In this document: piece after piece, positions 20,059-29,000 of the stretch | Numbering within the stretch: position 1 is the stretch's first letter | Layout of the letters: every line of letters starts with the position of its first letter | NCBI GenBank assembly: GCA_023091665.1 | Contig: JALJCQ010000026.1 | Span: 1,798,001-1,862,000, forward strand | Reading direction: 5' to 3' | Length of the DNA: 64,000 nt | Source: Pythium myriotylum | Lineage: Eukaryota > Oomycota > Peronosporomycetes > Pythiales > Pythiaceae | Made by a program: the position numbers and the translations under genes | The notes under the pieces: model-generated | The model's input: only the letters and a program-made list of their open reading frames with translations | Database searches by the model: none | Told to the model about the DNA's origin: nothing

Positions 20059-20163
20059 CGTCTCCACGACTTGTTCAAAGGGACACCGACCGTCATCGAG
20101 ATACATGAGCCACCAACAACAAGACTTAATTAAACTCCACTAAACTGTACACAACGAAAAGGC

Positions 20164-21060
20164 CTATTTGGTGGGTTCGCGGCTCGCCTTGACTATCGTG
20201 GAGGGTGCACGCTTGGGCAGCGGCAGCCGTGGAAGAGGAGGGCCGCGGACGATCTCAGACGCATCTGTAAACTCGCCGTACCGGATTGCAGTTCGCAGCC
20301 GCACGGTCTTGTGGGAGCTGAGACACATACTGGTAGAAGCAGGTACCCGTTCGGTCCAGAACCTGGCATCGACCGCGTCGAGCTCGTTAATAAAGAGCCT
20401 CACTTGCTGGGCCTTCTGACCGTACAGTACAGACACTGGCACCGTCACGTCCTTGGTGTTGACGCTCGTGAGCTCAATCTGGACGATGCCCGAGCCTCTC
20501 ACTGTGCTAATCTCGAATCCGTTGGTGCGTGCGACGCCTTTTGGATCGCACACGAAGATGTTGCCCGTGCTGTTATCGGCTACACCGAAGTAAGCGCCTG
20601 CGTACACTTCATCCGTGACGCTGAGCACCACATCCTCCAACACGACGACATCGCCGCTGCCGTGTTGCTCGACGCGAAGAAGCGAGTTCTTGTGATGCAT
20701 GTAGATCTCGACCAACACGACGTCGTCTTTTGTTGGTGTGTAGCCATTGACGGCTGTCGACAGATGGAGAGTCTCTTCGTCGGGCGAGTCGACCGTGATG
20801 TAGTCGACCACGGCTTTCGAGTTGCCAGAGACCTTGACCGTCGCAAAGGCCGTGGGGTCCACGGGGTCTTCATTGTACGTGACGAAGACGACGCCAGGCA
20901 CGTCTGCGAGAATCGTGAGGAAGGATAAGCTCCTCGACGCTGAGAGGCTGTAGTCGCGCGCGAAGAGCTGGGCTTCATGGAGTCGCTCGCTTGGCTGGAT
21001 GGCGTAGCTGGATCCCGAGGTGAAGTAGTCGCTAAGTGGCCAACTCTGACAGGATCCCAT
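20164..21060 (-). CDS. Family S protein lacking signal peptide and anchor (member D)
   Basis: 298 residues, ATG at 21060. It has the core of the family: QPSERLHEAQLFARDYSL, DVPGVVFVTYNEDP, VKVSGNSKAVVDYI, VVLVEIYMHHKNSLLRVEQH, GDVVVLEDVVL, IVQIELTSVN and LPLPKRAPS. The N-terminus (MGSCQSWPLSDYF) is not a signal peptide. The in-frame upstream codons reach a TGA with no other ATG. The C-terminus stops at REPTK with no Ser/Thr stalk or hydrophobic tail. It is either a cytosolic derivative or a copy that lost its ends. A CCTCATTCCTTCGACAG initiator-like string is near 21127-21143 (minus strand). Confidence 0.75.
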   Translation of the reverse strand: MGSCQSWPLSDYFTSGSSYAIQPSERLHEAQLFARDYSLSASRSLSFLTILADVPGVVFVTYNEDPVDPTAFATVKVSGNSKAVVDYITVDSPDEETLHLSTAVNGYTPTKDDVVLVEIYMHHKNSLLRVEQHGSGDVVVLEDVVLSVTDEVYAGAYFGVADNSTGNIFVCDPKGVARTNGFEISTVRGSGIVQIELTSVNTKDVTVPVSVLYGQKAQQVRLFINELDAVDARFWTERVPASTSMCLSSHKTVRLRTAIRYGEFTDASEIVRGPPLPRLPLPKRAPSTIVKASREPTK

Positions 21061-21577
21061 GGTCAGTGGGCTTTGGGGAGCAAAATGCCAAGTGCGGCAT
21101 CCGGTTGCTCACGTGCAGGAGACACTGTCGAAGGAATGAGGAGGGAGGCCTGATTAGTACTTGATTGGTGCATAGGAAGGCCAACTCAGCAACCATGCAT
21201 CGACGAAAGGAGGTGGAACGGTTTTCGCTCGATTCGGTGTATGCGACAGACCGTAATCACCGCCATTTTCGCATTCGATCGCTCGATCTCTGTCTGTTGG
21301 AGCTGGATGTGACCCAACAGAGACGGTCGCGTTTCGAAGAGCCAGGGGCTCTTCGAGTTGACCAAGTGAGCTGATTGAGCTCAACGGAGGCAAACGTCAG
21401 AGCCTGGTTCGCCTATACCAGTGCCCTGGTAAACCGATGCGTCCCCTGTCGACGTTGTCAAACGGACTACGGCGTGAGCGCAATCACGTTGCGTCAGAGG
21501 GCCGAGCGCTTTCAACACTGTACTCGGCCGTTTGGCTCTTTTTGGGTGTCGATATGTCGTTTTCTTCGGTTGGGACA

Positions 21578-21642
21578 TGAGACCACAACACAAGTGTTAG
21601 CCGGATGAATTTCATCCGGCTAACACTTGTGTTGTGGTCTCA
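21578..21642. repeat. Perfect palindrome, 32-bp arms
   Basis: The left arm starts TGAGACCACAACACAAGTGT at 21578. The right arm, 21611-21642, is its exact reverse complement, with one base (21610) at the centre. Confidence 0.9.
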
Positions 21643-21643
21643 G

Positions 21644-21742
21644 AAAGCTCCTCTTTCCATTCTTCTGTCGCTGCTTCCATCGCCGAATTCATCATGAATT
21701 GGGCGATGGAAGCAGCGACAGAAGAATGGAAAGAGGAGCTTT
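21644..21742. repeat. Near-perfect palindrome, 49-bp arms
   Basis: The left arm begins AAAGCTCCTCTTTCCATTCT at 21644. The right arm, 21694-21742, is the reverse complement with one mismatch, centred on 21693. It begins one base after the palindrome at 21578-21642 and ends about 25 bp from the reading frame of family S member E. Confidence 0.9.
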
Positions 21743-21759
21743 ATGGGACACGAAGAGTC

Positions 21760-22955
21760 TCGAGGCTATTACGCTAAGCAACGGAGAGTTGTTGATGTTG
21801 ATAATGTTAATGTTGGTGAAGGCGCTGACGTCGGGGTTGGGGTTCGTATCGGTGGCGTGGGTGTCGGCGTTATTGCTGTTGGCGTAGGTGTAGGTGTCGA
21901 GGTTGGCATTGATGGCGTGGGTGATGGCATTGCCGTTGTCGTTGGCGTCGGGCTTAGCGTCGGCGTCGCGGTTGGTGTTGGTATCGGCGTCGGGGTTGAC
22001 GTTGATGGCGTTGGCGTTGGCGTTGGCGTGTCGTCGTTCTTCTGGTCTCCCAGCACGTGCAGGAGGCTTCTCTTGGGCAGCGGCAGTCGCTCGCACTGCG
22101 TTCCGTTGGGCACGCCTGTCGAACACTCTCGTCAGGTTCACGTCGCCACGCAAAGCTGCTCGCGATATGTCTCGTCGTTTAGAATCACGTGAAGAGGCGT
22201 GAGCTCGTCGATGTAGAAATTGACTTCGCGCTGGTCGCCAGTGTAAAGAAATTCTTCACACTAGTTCGAGCTTGTGGCAGAACATGCCGTTCATTCTTTA
22301 AAGGAATGAACGGCATCTTCTTGTCAAGCTCGAACTTGGCCAACTCCACCTGGACCGTCCCTTGTCCTTTGTAGGCGTCGATCGTCAAGCCGCTCGAGTC
22401 GGGTGATAGAGAATATTCTGGTTTCTCCGCAGAGAGGAAGACGTCGCCGCGTGAGCCATAGTTGGTGGTGATCTTGAAGCCGATTTGTGACTGAAGGTTG
22501 TCGAGCATGACGTCGGAGGAGCCCCGCGTCTTGAGGTGGTAGAGTGTTCTTCTGGATGATCTCAATCTCGATCAATAGCTTGTCAGCGGCCGTCGCATTG
22601 TGATCCTCGGCCATGTAAACGTAAATTTGATCCGAGGTCGGCTCCTGGGCCAACACGGCGCGGACGGCTGCCTCGGTGCTCCCCGAGACTTTCATTCCGC
22701 CAGCAGCGTCGGTGAGCGATCCGAGTAGGTGATGTACACTAGGCCGGGGACTTCGACATCGATGGTGAAGAGGAGATAATTTGGTGACATCTCAAGGCTC
22801 CGGTTGCGCGCATAGAGCTGCGAGTCGTCAATTCGGTCATTCTGAGGGATCGTGTACACAAGCCCCGTGTTCATGGTCATCGCGCTTGCTGATCCGAGCA
22901 CTAGCACGAGCAGCGAAGCGAGCAATACTGCAGAGAGCTGGCGACGAGTGACCAT
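21760..22955 (-). pseudogene. Family S protein (member E), frameshifted and rearranged
   Basis: ATG at 22955 with a good signal peptide, then NDRIDDSQLYARNRSLEM and VPGLVYITYS. The frame is lost near 22695 and resumes in another frame with KVSGSTEAAVRAV and LLIEIEIIQKNTL. It shifts again near 22550 (SDVMLDN, VQVELAKFEL). At 22264-22335 a foldback of local sequence interrupts the conserved region. The core then continues in another frame (EVNFYIDELTPLHV, LCVAT), and another shift leads to CERLPLPKR and a long Pro-Thr repeat. No GPI tail is seen before the palindrome at 21742. An initiator remains at 22975-22991. At least four frame changes make this a pseudogene. Confidence 0.8.
22264..22335. 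repeat. Foldback inside pseudogene E
   Basis: Outer arms GTTCGAGCTTG (22264-22274) and CAAGCTCGAAC (22325-22335), inner arms ATGCCGTTCATTC (22284-22296) and GAATGAACGGCAT (22304-22316). It looks like an inverted duplication of the local coding sequence. Confidence 0.8.
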
Positions 22956-22974
22956 GGTGCTGTCTCGAGAGAAG

Positions 22975-22991
22975 ATTAATAAAGAATGAGG
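22975..22991 (-). promoter_or_regulatory. Initiator-like element of member E
   Basis: On the minus strand CCTCATTCTTTATTAAT lies about 20 nt before the ATG at 22955, so the broken gene may still be transcribed. Confidence 0.5.
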
Positions 22992-23060
22992 ACAGTCGAG
23001 TCATTCGCCGTTCGGTGCTGACTCGGCATCAGGTGGTAGTGGTTACGGTTTCTTTTTCGA

Positions 23061-23101
23061 AATGAAGTCTATTGAGATGATCTGTGTGATTCCTGATAGC
23101 T
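23061..23101 (+). repeat. Dispersed repeat copy 3
   Basis: AATGAAGTCTATTGAGAT then GATTCCTGATAGCT; downstream CTGAACGCGGTGGGGAGGA near 23126 resembles the sequence after copy 1. Confidence 0.6.
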
Positions 23102-24899
23102 ACGGGCAGTACGTGTAGGACCTACGATTGCTGAACGCGGTGGGGAGGATGTCCACCACGGAAGTAGATCGTTAGTGAGCAGATCGAGAAGGTTGGAGTG
23201 GCCGTTCCGAGAGGTTGGGTGGAGAACTTGAGCGCTGGCTTGAGAGTTCATGGCCAAGTTGGCCGTGGCGTCGGCCATCTTGTTGTGCGTTCGATAATGG
23301 TGTATCCAGCTTTCGATTCCGATTGCATCCTCTAGCGGCCGTGCGCGCTGTGGTAGTGGTTACGGTACTGTATGATTGCCATCCAAAACGGTTGGCTTCC
23401 AAAGCAGCCGAAGCGCAGACAATCCGTAGAGACCACGTTGCACCGTGTATGAGTCGTTTACAGTGGTGACACTCATAGGAGCACTCGGCGGGTCGGACTA
23501 AAAATGCCGGGATCGGAAAAGTCCAGAAGGGGGATCAGAAGAGGATCCGATTTGGATAGTCGACTGTACAATGCTGTCGTAATGAAACATTACGCCGTGA
23601 TGCTTTATTGCAGTCATGAAGAGAACCGCGAGTCCTGTATGCACCGGTGCCTTCGGCGATCGCCAATAAGCTAACATTACGACTGAGAAAAAATACATAC
23701 CGGCGGGGAAGTGGAGGGGGGCTCTCGGCTCTGTCAAGAATCGCGGCGATGAGCGGCCTCGCCATGCGATCAAGTTTCATCAAAACTTCCGTGTTGACAT
23801 GTCTTTCGTTGGTCCGCCGGACCGCATGAAGGAGAAGCATTCCTCATTGTGTGGCGACGTCCTGCGGCTATACATATATCGACGACTTTCCGTAGCTGGT
23901 GAGAACGACTCGGACTCCGGCATGACTGGGGACACCCTGAAGAAGACGACTCTGCAGTGAACCCCTTCCCAATTTTCCAAGAGGTGCGGCAACAGTGCGT
24001 GCTGGAATCCCTGGTTTTCATTCGTGCGGGCTGGCTGATCAAGAGGGCTGCGAAAGAGATAAACTTCTCTTCTAAGAATGTGATGGAGACCAAAATTAGA
24101 ACACGAGGAAGCTCTCGTTGGTTTCGTTTTGATCTCCCTCCTTGCATTCCTCGATCGCCGCCATGAAGAAACGAGCCAGACGAGCGAGTTTCTCCATCCT
24201 CCACCAGGGGATGGCAGAATGTACACTATATCCGTGATGATGCAGAACACAAAGCCCTACAGAACCACCACGCGGTCGCCGCTGAGTTTGTTCGACCAAG
24301 GGAAACGTGCTCTTCAGATGGTTGCGAACAGAAATGACGGGGTCTTCTGTCGGTGTGAAGCCATGGATGAGGCTCACACGATCCCAGGCACGCCAGTGAG
24401 AAGGGTGGAGAGACCGGGCAAAGTCTCGCACGAGGAGCTAAGCTGTGTGTAGAGTTATGGGTCCTAACCATGGGATGTCCTGGCGAGCCCACGCTTGACT
24501 TGGCCGCAGAACTTCGATGAAAAGGATCGGCTTGCAAACGGACTTGGGTGGAATACTGCTCATTGGAGATATTGCTCGAAATCGAGCCATCAATTGATAA
24601 ATCGTCGACCAATTGAGCGGTATGGACGAAATGAGCTCATTACGCAGCTCGGAAGGACGAGTAATTAGGGGTGAGCGGCCAGGTGGCGCCCATAGCCAGG
24701 CCAAACGTCTCGTTTTCCTCCCGCCAAGTCACAATTTGTGACTCGGTACGTGAGTAATATCTCGTGCGGCGGTTCTTTGCGCACTCAGAATCAAGTGGAC
24801 GATCCAGCTGCCTTCCTTGAGCTCCTTGCATCCTCTGGGGTTCAAAGGATCCAGCGGGTGGCTCAGTCTGAGCCACTCGACTCAAGTCTGTTCTCGGTC

Positions 24900-24916
24900 A
24901 GTCATTCGACAATCTT
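24900..24916 (+). promoter_or_regulatory. Oomycete initiator element
   Basis: AGTCATTCGACAATCTT lies 22 nt before the ATG at 24939 and fits the initiator consensus. Confidence 0.55.
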
Positions 24917-24938
24917 CCTCGTGCCGCTCAATCCGAAA

Positions 24939-26120
24939 ATGGCCCTGCGATTCCCTCTCCGCGTCTGCGCAACGGCCTCGCTGCTCTTCGCTGCGACTTC
25001 CGACGCCCTCACTGTTCGCCAAGGAGCCGTCTACAGCGTCCCAACGAGCGAACGCGTGAGTGAGACCCAGCAATTCGCTCGAGACGTGGACGTCGTCGTC
25101 GACAGCACGAAGCCGACTCCTATTCGACTGGCTATTGAGATCCCAGGCCTCGTGTACGTTACATACGTGAAGAACGACACGGCCACGACCCTGGGCAAGG
25201 TTAAGGTCTCAGGTAGTTCCAAGGAAGCCGTGAGCATCGTCTCGTTCAAGGACTCGACAGAACCGGTGGCAGATCTGCTTTACCTCAATTGGGAAGGTGC
25301 CGAGGGTGGTGCCAATGTCCCCGGTCCACACTCGCTCTTGGTCGAGGTCGAGTTGTACAAGAAGAACTGGCTGCGCGGAATCGTGAAGAGAGGTGACTGC
25401 GATGTCGTGATCCTCGACAACGTACTGTATCTGCCTGAGACGAAAGACGAAGACGGTAACGACTACGAATCTTCGTTTGAGCTCGCATCCGAAAGTGGCA
25501 TCGTCTTCATTTCAGATCCGACGAGTGCGTACACGACTCGCACGTTTGAGCTGTTCCAGACGGCGCTCGGAGAAAAGAACACTGGGGCTTTCCAAGTGGA
25601 GCTTGCAAAGCTCAACAAGACAACCGGAGGGATCCAAGTTGACCTCGACGCCCAGATGAATGCTACCTTTTTCGTGAATGAGCTCAGCGCTCTCGACGTT
25701 TGGTACCAGAACGAGGCCGCCGAGACGCGCAACGGTCTTTGCGTTGCGTCGCAGTCCGACGTCAACATCGAGACACGCATCTTGACCGGTGATATCCACA
25801 GCACAAAGACGGCAGTACTCAAGGCCGGTTCATCGTGCCAGAAGATCCCACTCCCCAAGCGCGAGCCAGCGCAGTTCCCAGAGCGTCTTGACGAACCGGC
25901 GGTGATGTACTACCTGGACAACACCCCCGCGCCGCTGCCTTCAGGTACGCCGAGTACAGTTGGTCCCGTATCAGCGTCGGCAGCAGTTCCGACGACGGCA
26001 CCAGCTCCGGGAAAGGCACCAGCTCCGGGAGCGGCACCTGCGCCTTCTTCTAGCGCCATCGCTCTTCAGGCGACGGCCCTAACCGGATTTCTGGTCTTGC
26101 TGGCTGCAGTCATTGCGTAG
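24939..26120 (+). CDS. Secreted GPI-anchor-type surface protein, family S (member F)
   Basis: 393 residues, the longest intact member. ATG at 24939 (AAAATGG). Signal peptide at about 1-23 (MALRFPLRVCATASLLFAAT), hallmark SERVSETQQFARDVDV, IPGLVYVTYVKN, VKVSGSSKEAVSIV, LLVEVELYKKNWLRGI, CDVVILDNVLYLPE, VFISDPTSAY, FQVELAKLNKT, NATFFVNELSALDVWY, RNGLCVASQSDVNI and KIPLPKREPAQF. A Pro/Ala/Ser/Thr stalk (APGKAPAPGAAPAP) and a hydrophobic GPI-type end follow. The in-frame stretch back to 24738 is excluded by the signal peptide and the initiator. Function unknown. Confidence 0.88.
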   Translation: MALRFPLRVCATASLLFAATSDALTVRQGAVYSVPTSERVSETQQFARDVDVVVDSTKPTPIRLAIEIPGLVYVTYVKNDTATTLGKVKVSGSSKEAVSIVSFKDSTEPVADLLYLNWEGAEGGANVPGPHSLLVEVELYKKNWLRGIVKRGDCDVVILDNVLYLPETKDEDGNDYESSFELASESGIVFISDPTSAYTTRTFELFQTALGEKNTGAFQVELAKLNKTTGGIQVDLDAQMNATFFVNELSALDVWYQNEAAETRNGLCVASQSDVNIETRILTGDIHSTKTAVLKAGSSCQKIPLPKREPAQFPERLDEPAVMYYLDNTPAPLPSGTPSTVGPVSASAAVPTTAPAPGKAPAPGAAPAPSSSAIALQATALTGFLVLLAAVIA

Positions 26121-26541
26121 GCGTGAGCAGTTCTCGACAACAATTTAGAATATAGGTACCCTGGTGTCTCTCAACACTCGTGTTAGGATCTGCCTATCGA
26201 TTATGCACGGCAATGGAGTTCATTAACTTGAGATCCAATAGACCTCACCCTGAAAGTCAACGACCTGCCCCTCAGTCTCGTCTGGATTCTTGAAAACTAC
26301 TCCGGAGTAAACATAGAACTAGATCCTGTTGCTGGTGGTGTTCATCCAGCAGGTGGGAGGAACTCCGGAGCTTCAAACACAATATTAAAATCATCCTTTG
26401 CAAGTGCGACGACGATGGAGTTTTTGTGCTCATCGTTATTCCTTTGAAGATCGCGGAGGCAGGGAAGTAGAAATGGCGTGATATTATGTATACGATCGAC
26501 TAAGCATCATCGACGACATGGTAAAGTCGACCCTCCCAAAG
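26121..26541. other. Intergenic, no supported gene
   Basis: 420 bp between two convergent genes (F, plus strand, and 26542-27084, minus strand). I see no feature. Confidence 0.5.
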
Positions 26542-27084
26542 CTAGTGGCCAACTCGGGAGGGCATTACTCCGCCGGACGCCTCGAAGAGGTCTGGGAAGA
26601 GACAAGCGTTCGCTCGCTCGTCGGTCTCGTCGCTCATGGTGCTGCTCGGCAGAATCATGAATGCACCGAAGGCGACATCACTGGGCAAGATCGTTCGCCC
26701 TGAAGACGGTGCTAACGCGGCTCCTGGGAAGCCGTCGACTTGGCCGCCCATGCAATTCCAGTTTGTGTAGAGTCGAAGAAAGTCGCCTGTGAGACTATTG
26801 GACCACGAGAGCTCGCCACCGTGGAACGACCAGTCGTAGACTTCGGCGGAGCAGAGATCGACGGCGTAGCATGTCGTTCTCTCAGCTGCAACCTCGACTC
26901 GCTTGTTATTCGAGTCCACTATGGTCACGTTGAGGGATCCAATGGTTAATGCCGACAGAATCGATGTTGGCTCGGGAGTTGGAGCGAGAGTTGGAGTTGG
27001 AGCGAGGCCACTTCCGCATAGAGCTCGGCTACTCACACTTGCGACTCCTGCCCCGAAGATGGTGGCGACGGCTCTGGCTTTCAT
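26542..27084 (-). CDS. Small secreted protein, possibly crystallin-like
   Basis: 180 residues, ATG at 27084. Probable signal peptide (MKARAVATIFGAGVASVSS), a short Pro/Thr repeat (APTPTLAPTPEPT), then a domain of about 130 residues. That domain has CYAVDLC, a SWSNSLTGDFLRLYTNWNC segment and LPSDVAFGAFMI near the end. This order (Cys pair, aromatic-rich LRxYTxxxC, a late FAxxxFMI) recalls small secreted oomycete proteins with a beta/gamma-crystallin-like look, from memory and without a search. No clear initiator was found. The C-terminal 40 residues look less conserved and could be an extension. Role unknown. Confidence 0.6.
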   Translation of the reverse strand: MKARAVATIFGAGVASVSSRALCGSGLAPTPTLAPTPEPTSILSALTIGSLNVTIVDSNNKRVEVAAERTTCYAVDLCSAEVYDWSFHGGELSWSNSLTGDFLRLYTNWNCMGGQVDGFPGAALAPSSGRTILPSDVAFGAFMILPSSTMSDETDERANACLFPDLFEASGGVMPSRVGH

Positions 27085-27818
27085 TTCGCTGTTTCTTTTC
27101 AACTCGATGGGGGACCCGACGTGTGTTGAAATGGGTTCAAGAGCTCACAGAGCTGGCACCGCAAGGATCTTGCGACATGATCGCGATCGCTCGTCGACCG
27201 AAGATAGATTGGCAGCTCGCATATGCGTTCAGCACCAGACCGGACTTCCAAGCAACCTCATCGCATGCTGGCCCTGAGCTCCGAATCATTGAATCAGAAT
27301 ATTACTTCGAAGTACTTGCTAATGAGTCTTCGGTATCGATACTGATTGGTAGCTGCAACTCTGGTGGTTGCTGAGAGTCGTCTGGTGCAGCTCAAATGCG
27401 CGAGTCGTAGATTTCAGTGTTTGTTTTCCAGCGCTGCTGAAGAACAGACCGGTTTGGGGTACATAATGTCAGGGTGGTTGCGATCTCGCGTCGAATATGC
27501 AGTCCAGGCACCATTTGCAATTTTTAATCCCTCATATCAGGTACTCACGTATCGAACTTCTCAGCTTCGCCGAGAGGATCTGCTCTGGTTTCACCACCTG
27601 TCGACTAAAGCTGATCATAGCGTCTTACTGAGCGCATTTTGTCGCCAGGCCGGGGCCTGACTCCTCAAGACGAGCCAGTTCACGGTTTCACAGTCGTCCA
27701 TCATCGCTGGATAGTGGACGACTTTTGTCATCTCCTCGTCTGCGGCGATGCTGGCCTCGCACACAACGAACACCGGACATTAACTCGATCGTCTCTCGCT
27801 TGCCAGACTGCTGTGATC
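27085..27818. other. Divergent intergenic region
   Basis: Promoter region between the minus-strand gene at 26542 and the plus-strand gene at 27819. No supported gene. Confidence 0.5.
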
Positions 27819-28745
27819 ATGGCGGTGCTCAAGTTCTCGTGTCTCGTCCTGGCAGCGAGCGTCGCAGCTGCCGCATCAGCACAGGACCAAGTTGGGGGTC
27901 TCGAGATCCCGTCGTTTGACTACCAGCACCTCCAGGACGTCGACACACCGAAGCGCATTCTTGAAGCACTAGAGGCTGGCGGGATCTTGACGCTGCGCAA
28001 CATCCCCGACTTTGCAAATGTGCGAGAGCGGTACTTGAGTGCAGCAGTCGACTGTGCACTCGCAATGGACGAAGACGGACTCTCGGACCACGTTGCCATC
28101 GAAGATTTCGCGGATGGCGCGCGCCGTCTGACGCTGCAAGCGCCAGCTCCTCAACAGCTCCCCAGCGCCGCTGCAGGATCAGACGCCTTTGCCGCCAAGT
28201 GCCCTGGGTATCACCAAGTGTACGGCGAGCTCAGCCGTATGCTGACGCGCGCTGTCGATTCGTTTGCGGTGGCGCTCGACCGAGGCGAGTTCCGCCTGAG
28301 CAACGGTGAGAAAGTGCTGATGCCGTGCCGGTTCTTTGGCGACGCTGAGTTGGTGGATCAGTTTAGCGCGTTGGCGATCAACTCGACGGCTTCAGGCGGT
28401 ACCGCGCTCGGTCGCGACCTGTCGCTGTCTCCCCATGCAGCCAGGACGATGCTGACTGCCGTCGTTGCGCCTGCGATCTTTTCCATCGAGCGAGACGGCG
28501 CGGCGAGAACTCGCCGCCACCTCCGGTCGGGCCACTCGGGGCTCGTCTACCGCACCATCGACGGCGACTTCGTGCGTCCCATGGTGCGCGACGACGAGCT
28601 CGTGCTCGTGGCCGGCGCCGCGCTATCGCAGAGGGCACAGCCAGGGCGCCGCGTGCCCGACGCAGTGCAGCGCATGCGCAAGGCGCCCGAGGCCTCGCGC
28701 TGTCGCGGCGTCGGCGCCTGGTTCACCAAGACCGCACTGCTATGA
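27819..28745 (+). CDS. Secreted protein of unknown function
   Basis: 308 residues, ATG at 27819 with a clear signal peptide (MAVLKFSCLVLAASVAAAAS). The mature part begins with a segment like 2-oxoglutarate/Fe(II) oxygenase N-termini (EIPSFDYQHL, ILEALEAGGILTLRNIPDF). It ends with FVRPMVRDDELVLVAGAAL and a tail with three spaced Arg-rich turns. I cannot point to a complete HxD...H iron-binding set, so an isopenicillin-synthase-like fold is only a suggestion. The upstream in-frame stretch from 27639 is excluded by the signal peptide. Next to the other secreted gene at 26542, transcribed divergently. Confidence 0.7.
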   Translation: MAVLKFSCLVLAASVAAAASAQDQVGGLEIPSFDYQHLQDVDTPKRILEALEAGGILTLRNIPDFANVRERYLSAAVDCALAMDEDGLSDHVAIEDFADGARRLTLQAPAPQQLPSAAAGSDAFAAKCPGYHQVYGELSRMLTRAVDSFAVALDRGEFRLSNGEKVLMPCRFFGDAELVDQFSALAINSTASGGTALGRDLSLSPHAARTMLTAVVAPAIFSIERDGAARTRRHLRSGHSGLVYRTIDGDFVRPMVRDDELVLVAGAALSQRAQPGRRVPDAVQRMRKAPEASRCRGVGAWFTKTALL

Positions 28746-29000
28746 TTCCGTGACCCACAGTCTCACACGTCGCAGAGAGCTCCGGTCCGCTGTCCTACAT
28801 CAGGACACACTCTTCATTCCCATTCTGGACCCTTTTAATCCCTAAAATTCTCCTTCTACTCTCTTTGAACCCCTAAAAATACACTTCTGCCCCTTTCTCT
28901 CCTGGAAATTCCCATTCTCGCCCCGCTTCCCGCTGGCTCTTGGCCCTCGCCTCTACCATGGACGCCTCCTGAGTCTCTCTCTCTCTCTCTCTCTCTCGCC
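28746..29000 (+). promoter_or_regulatory. 5' region of the 2220-residue gene with short uORF and CT tract
   Basis: A (CT)n tract at 28973-28997 runs to within 3 nt of the ATG at 29001. Just before it, ATG GAC GCC TCC TGA at 28958-28972 forms a four-codon uORF with a good start context (ACCATGG). Initiator-like strings (CCCATTCTCGCC) are near 28908-28923. Confidence 0.6.

Larger units (their letters stand above)
19209..20163. other. Gene-free region with palindromes and a dispersed repeat
   Basis: It contains dispersed repeat copy 2 (19577-19618) and a cluster of hairpins at 19839-19905 and 20033-20058. No gene is supported. A weak initiator-like string for member C lies near 19217-19233 (minus strand). 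Confidence 0.55.
21061..21759. other. Gene-free region dominated by palindromes
   Basis: 700 bp between members D and E. It holds the small hairpin at 21334-21356 (TCGAAGAGCC arms) and the two long palindromes at 21578-21642 and 21644-21742. No gene. Confidence 0.6.
22956..24938. other. Gene-free region
   Basis: 2 kb between members E and F. It contains dispersed repeat copy 3 (23061-23101) and a direct repeat TGGTAGTGGTTACGGT at about 23034 and 23350, which might mark the ends of a small element. Several overlapping frames show nothing recognisable. Confidence 0.5.

Noticed and set aside
21578..21742. Palindromes as transcription terminators or CRISPR-like repeats
   Set aside because: The context is eukaryotic, the two palindromes differ in sequence, and there is no spacer array.
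21692..22192. Repetitive frames rich in Asn-Ala or Gly-Val on both strands near 21.7-22.2 kb
   Set aside because: They come from the Pro-Thr repeat of pseudogene E read in other frames.
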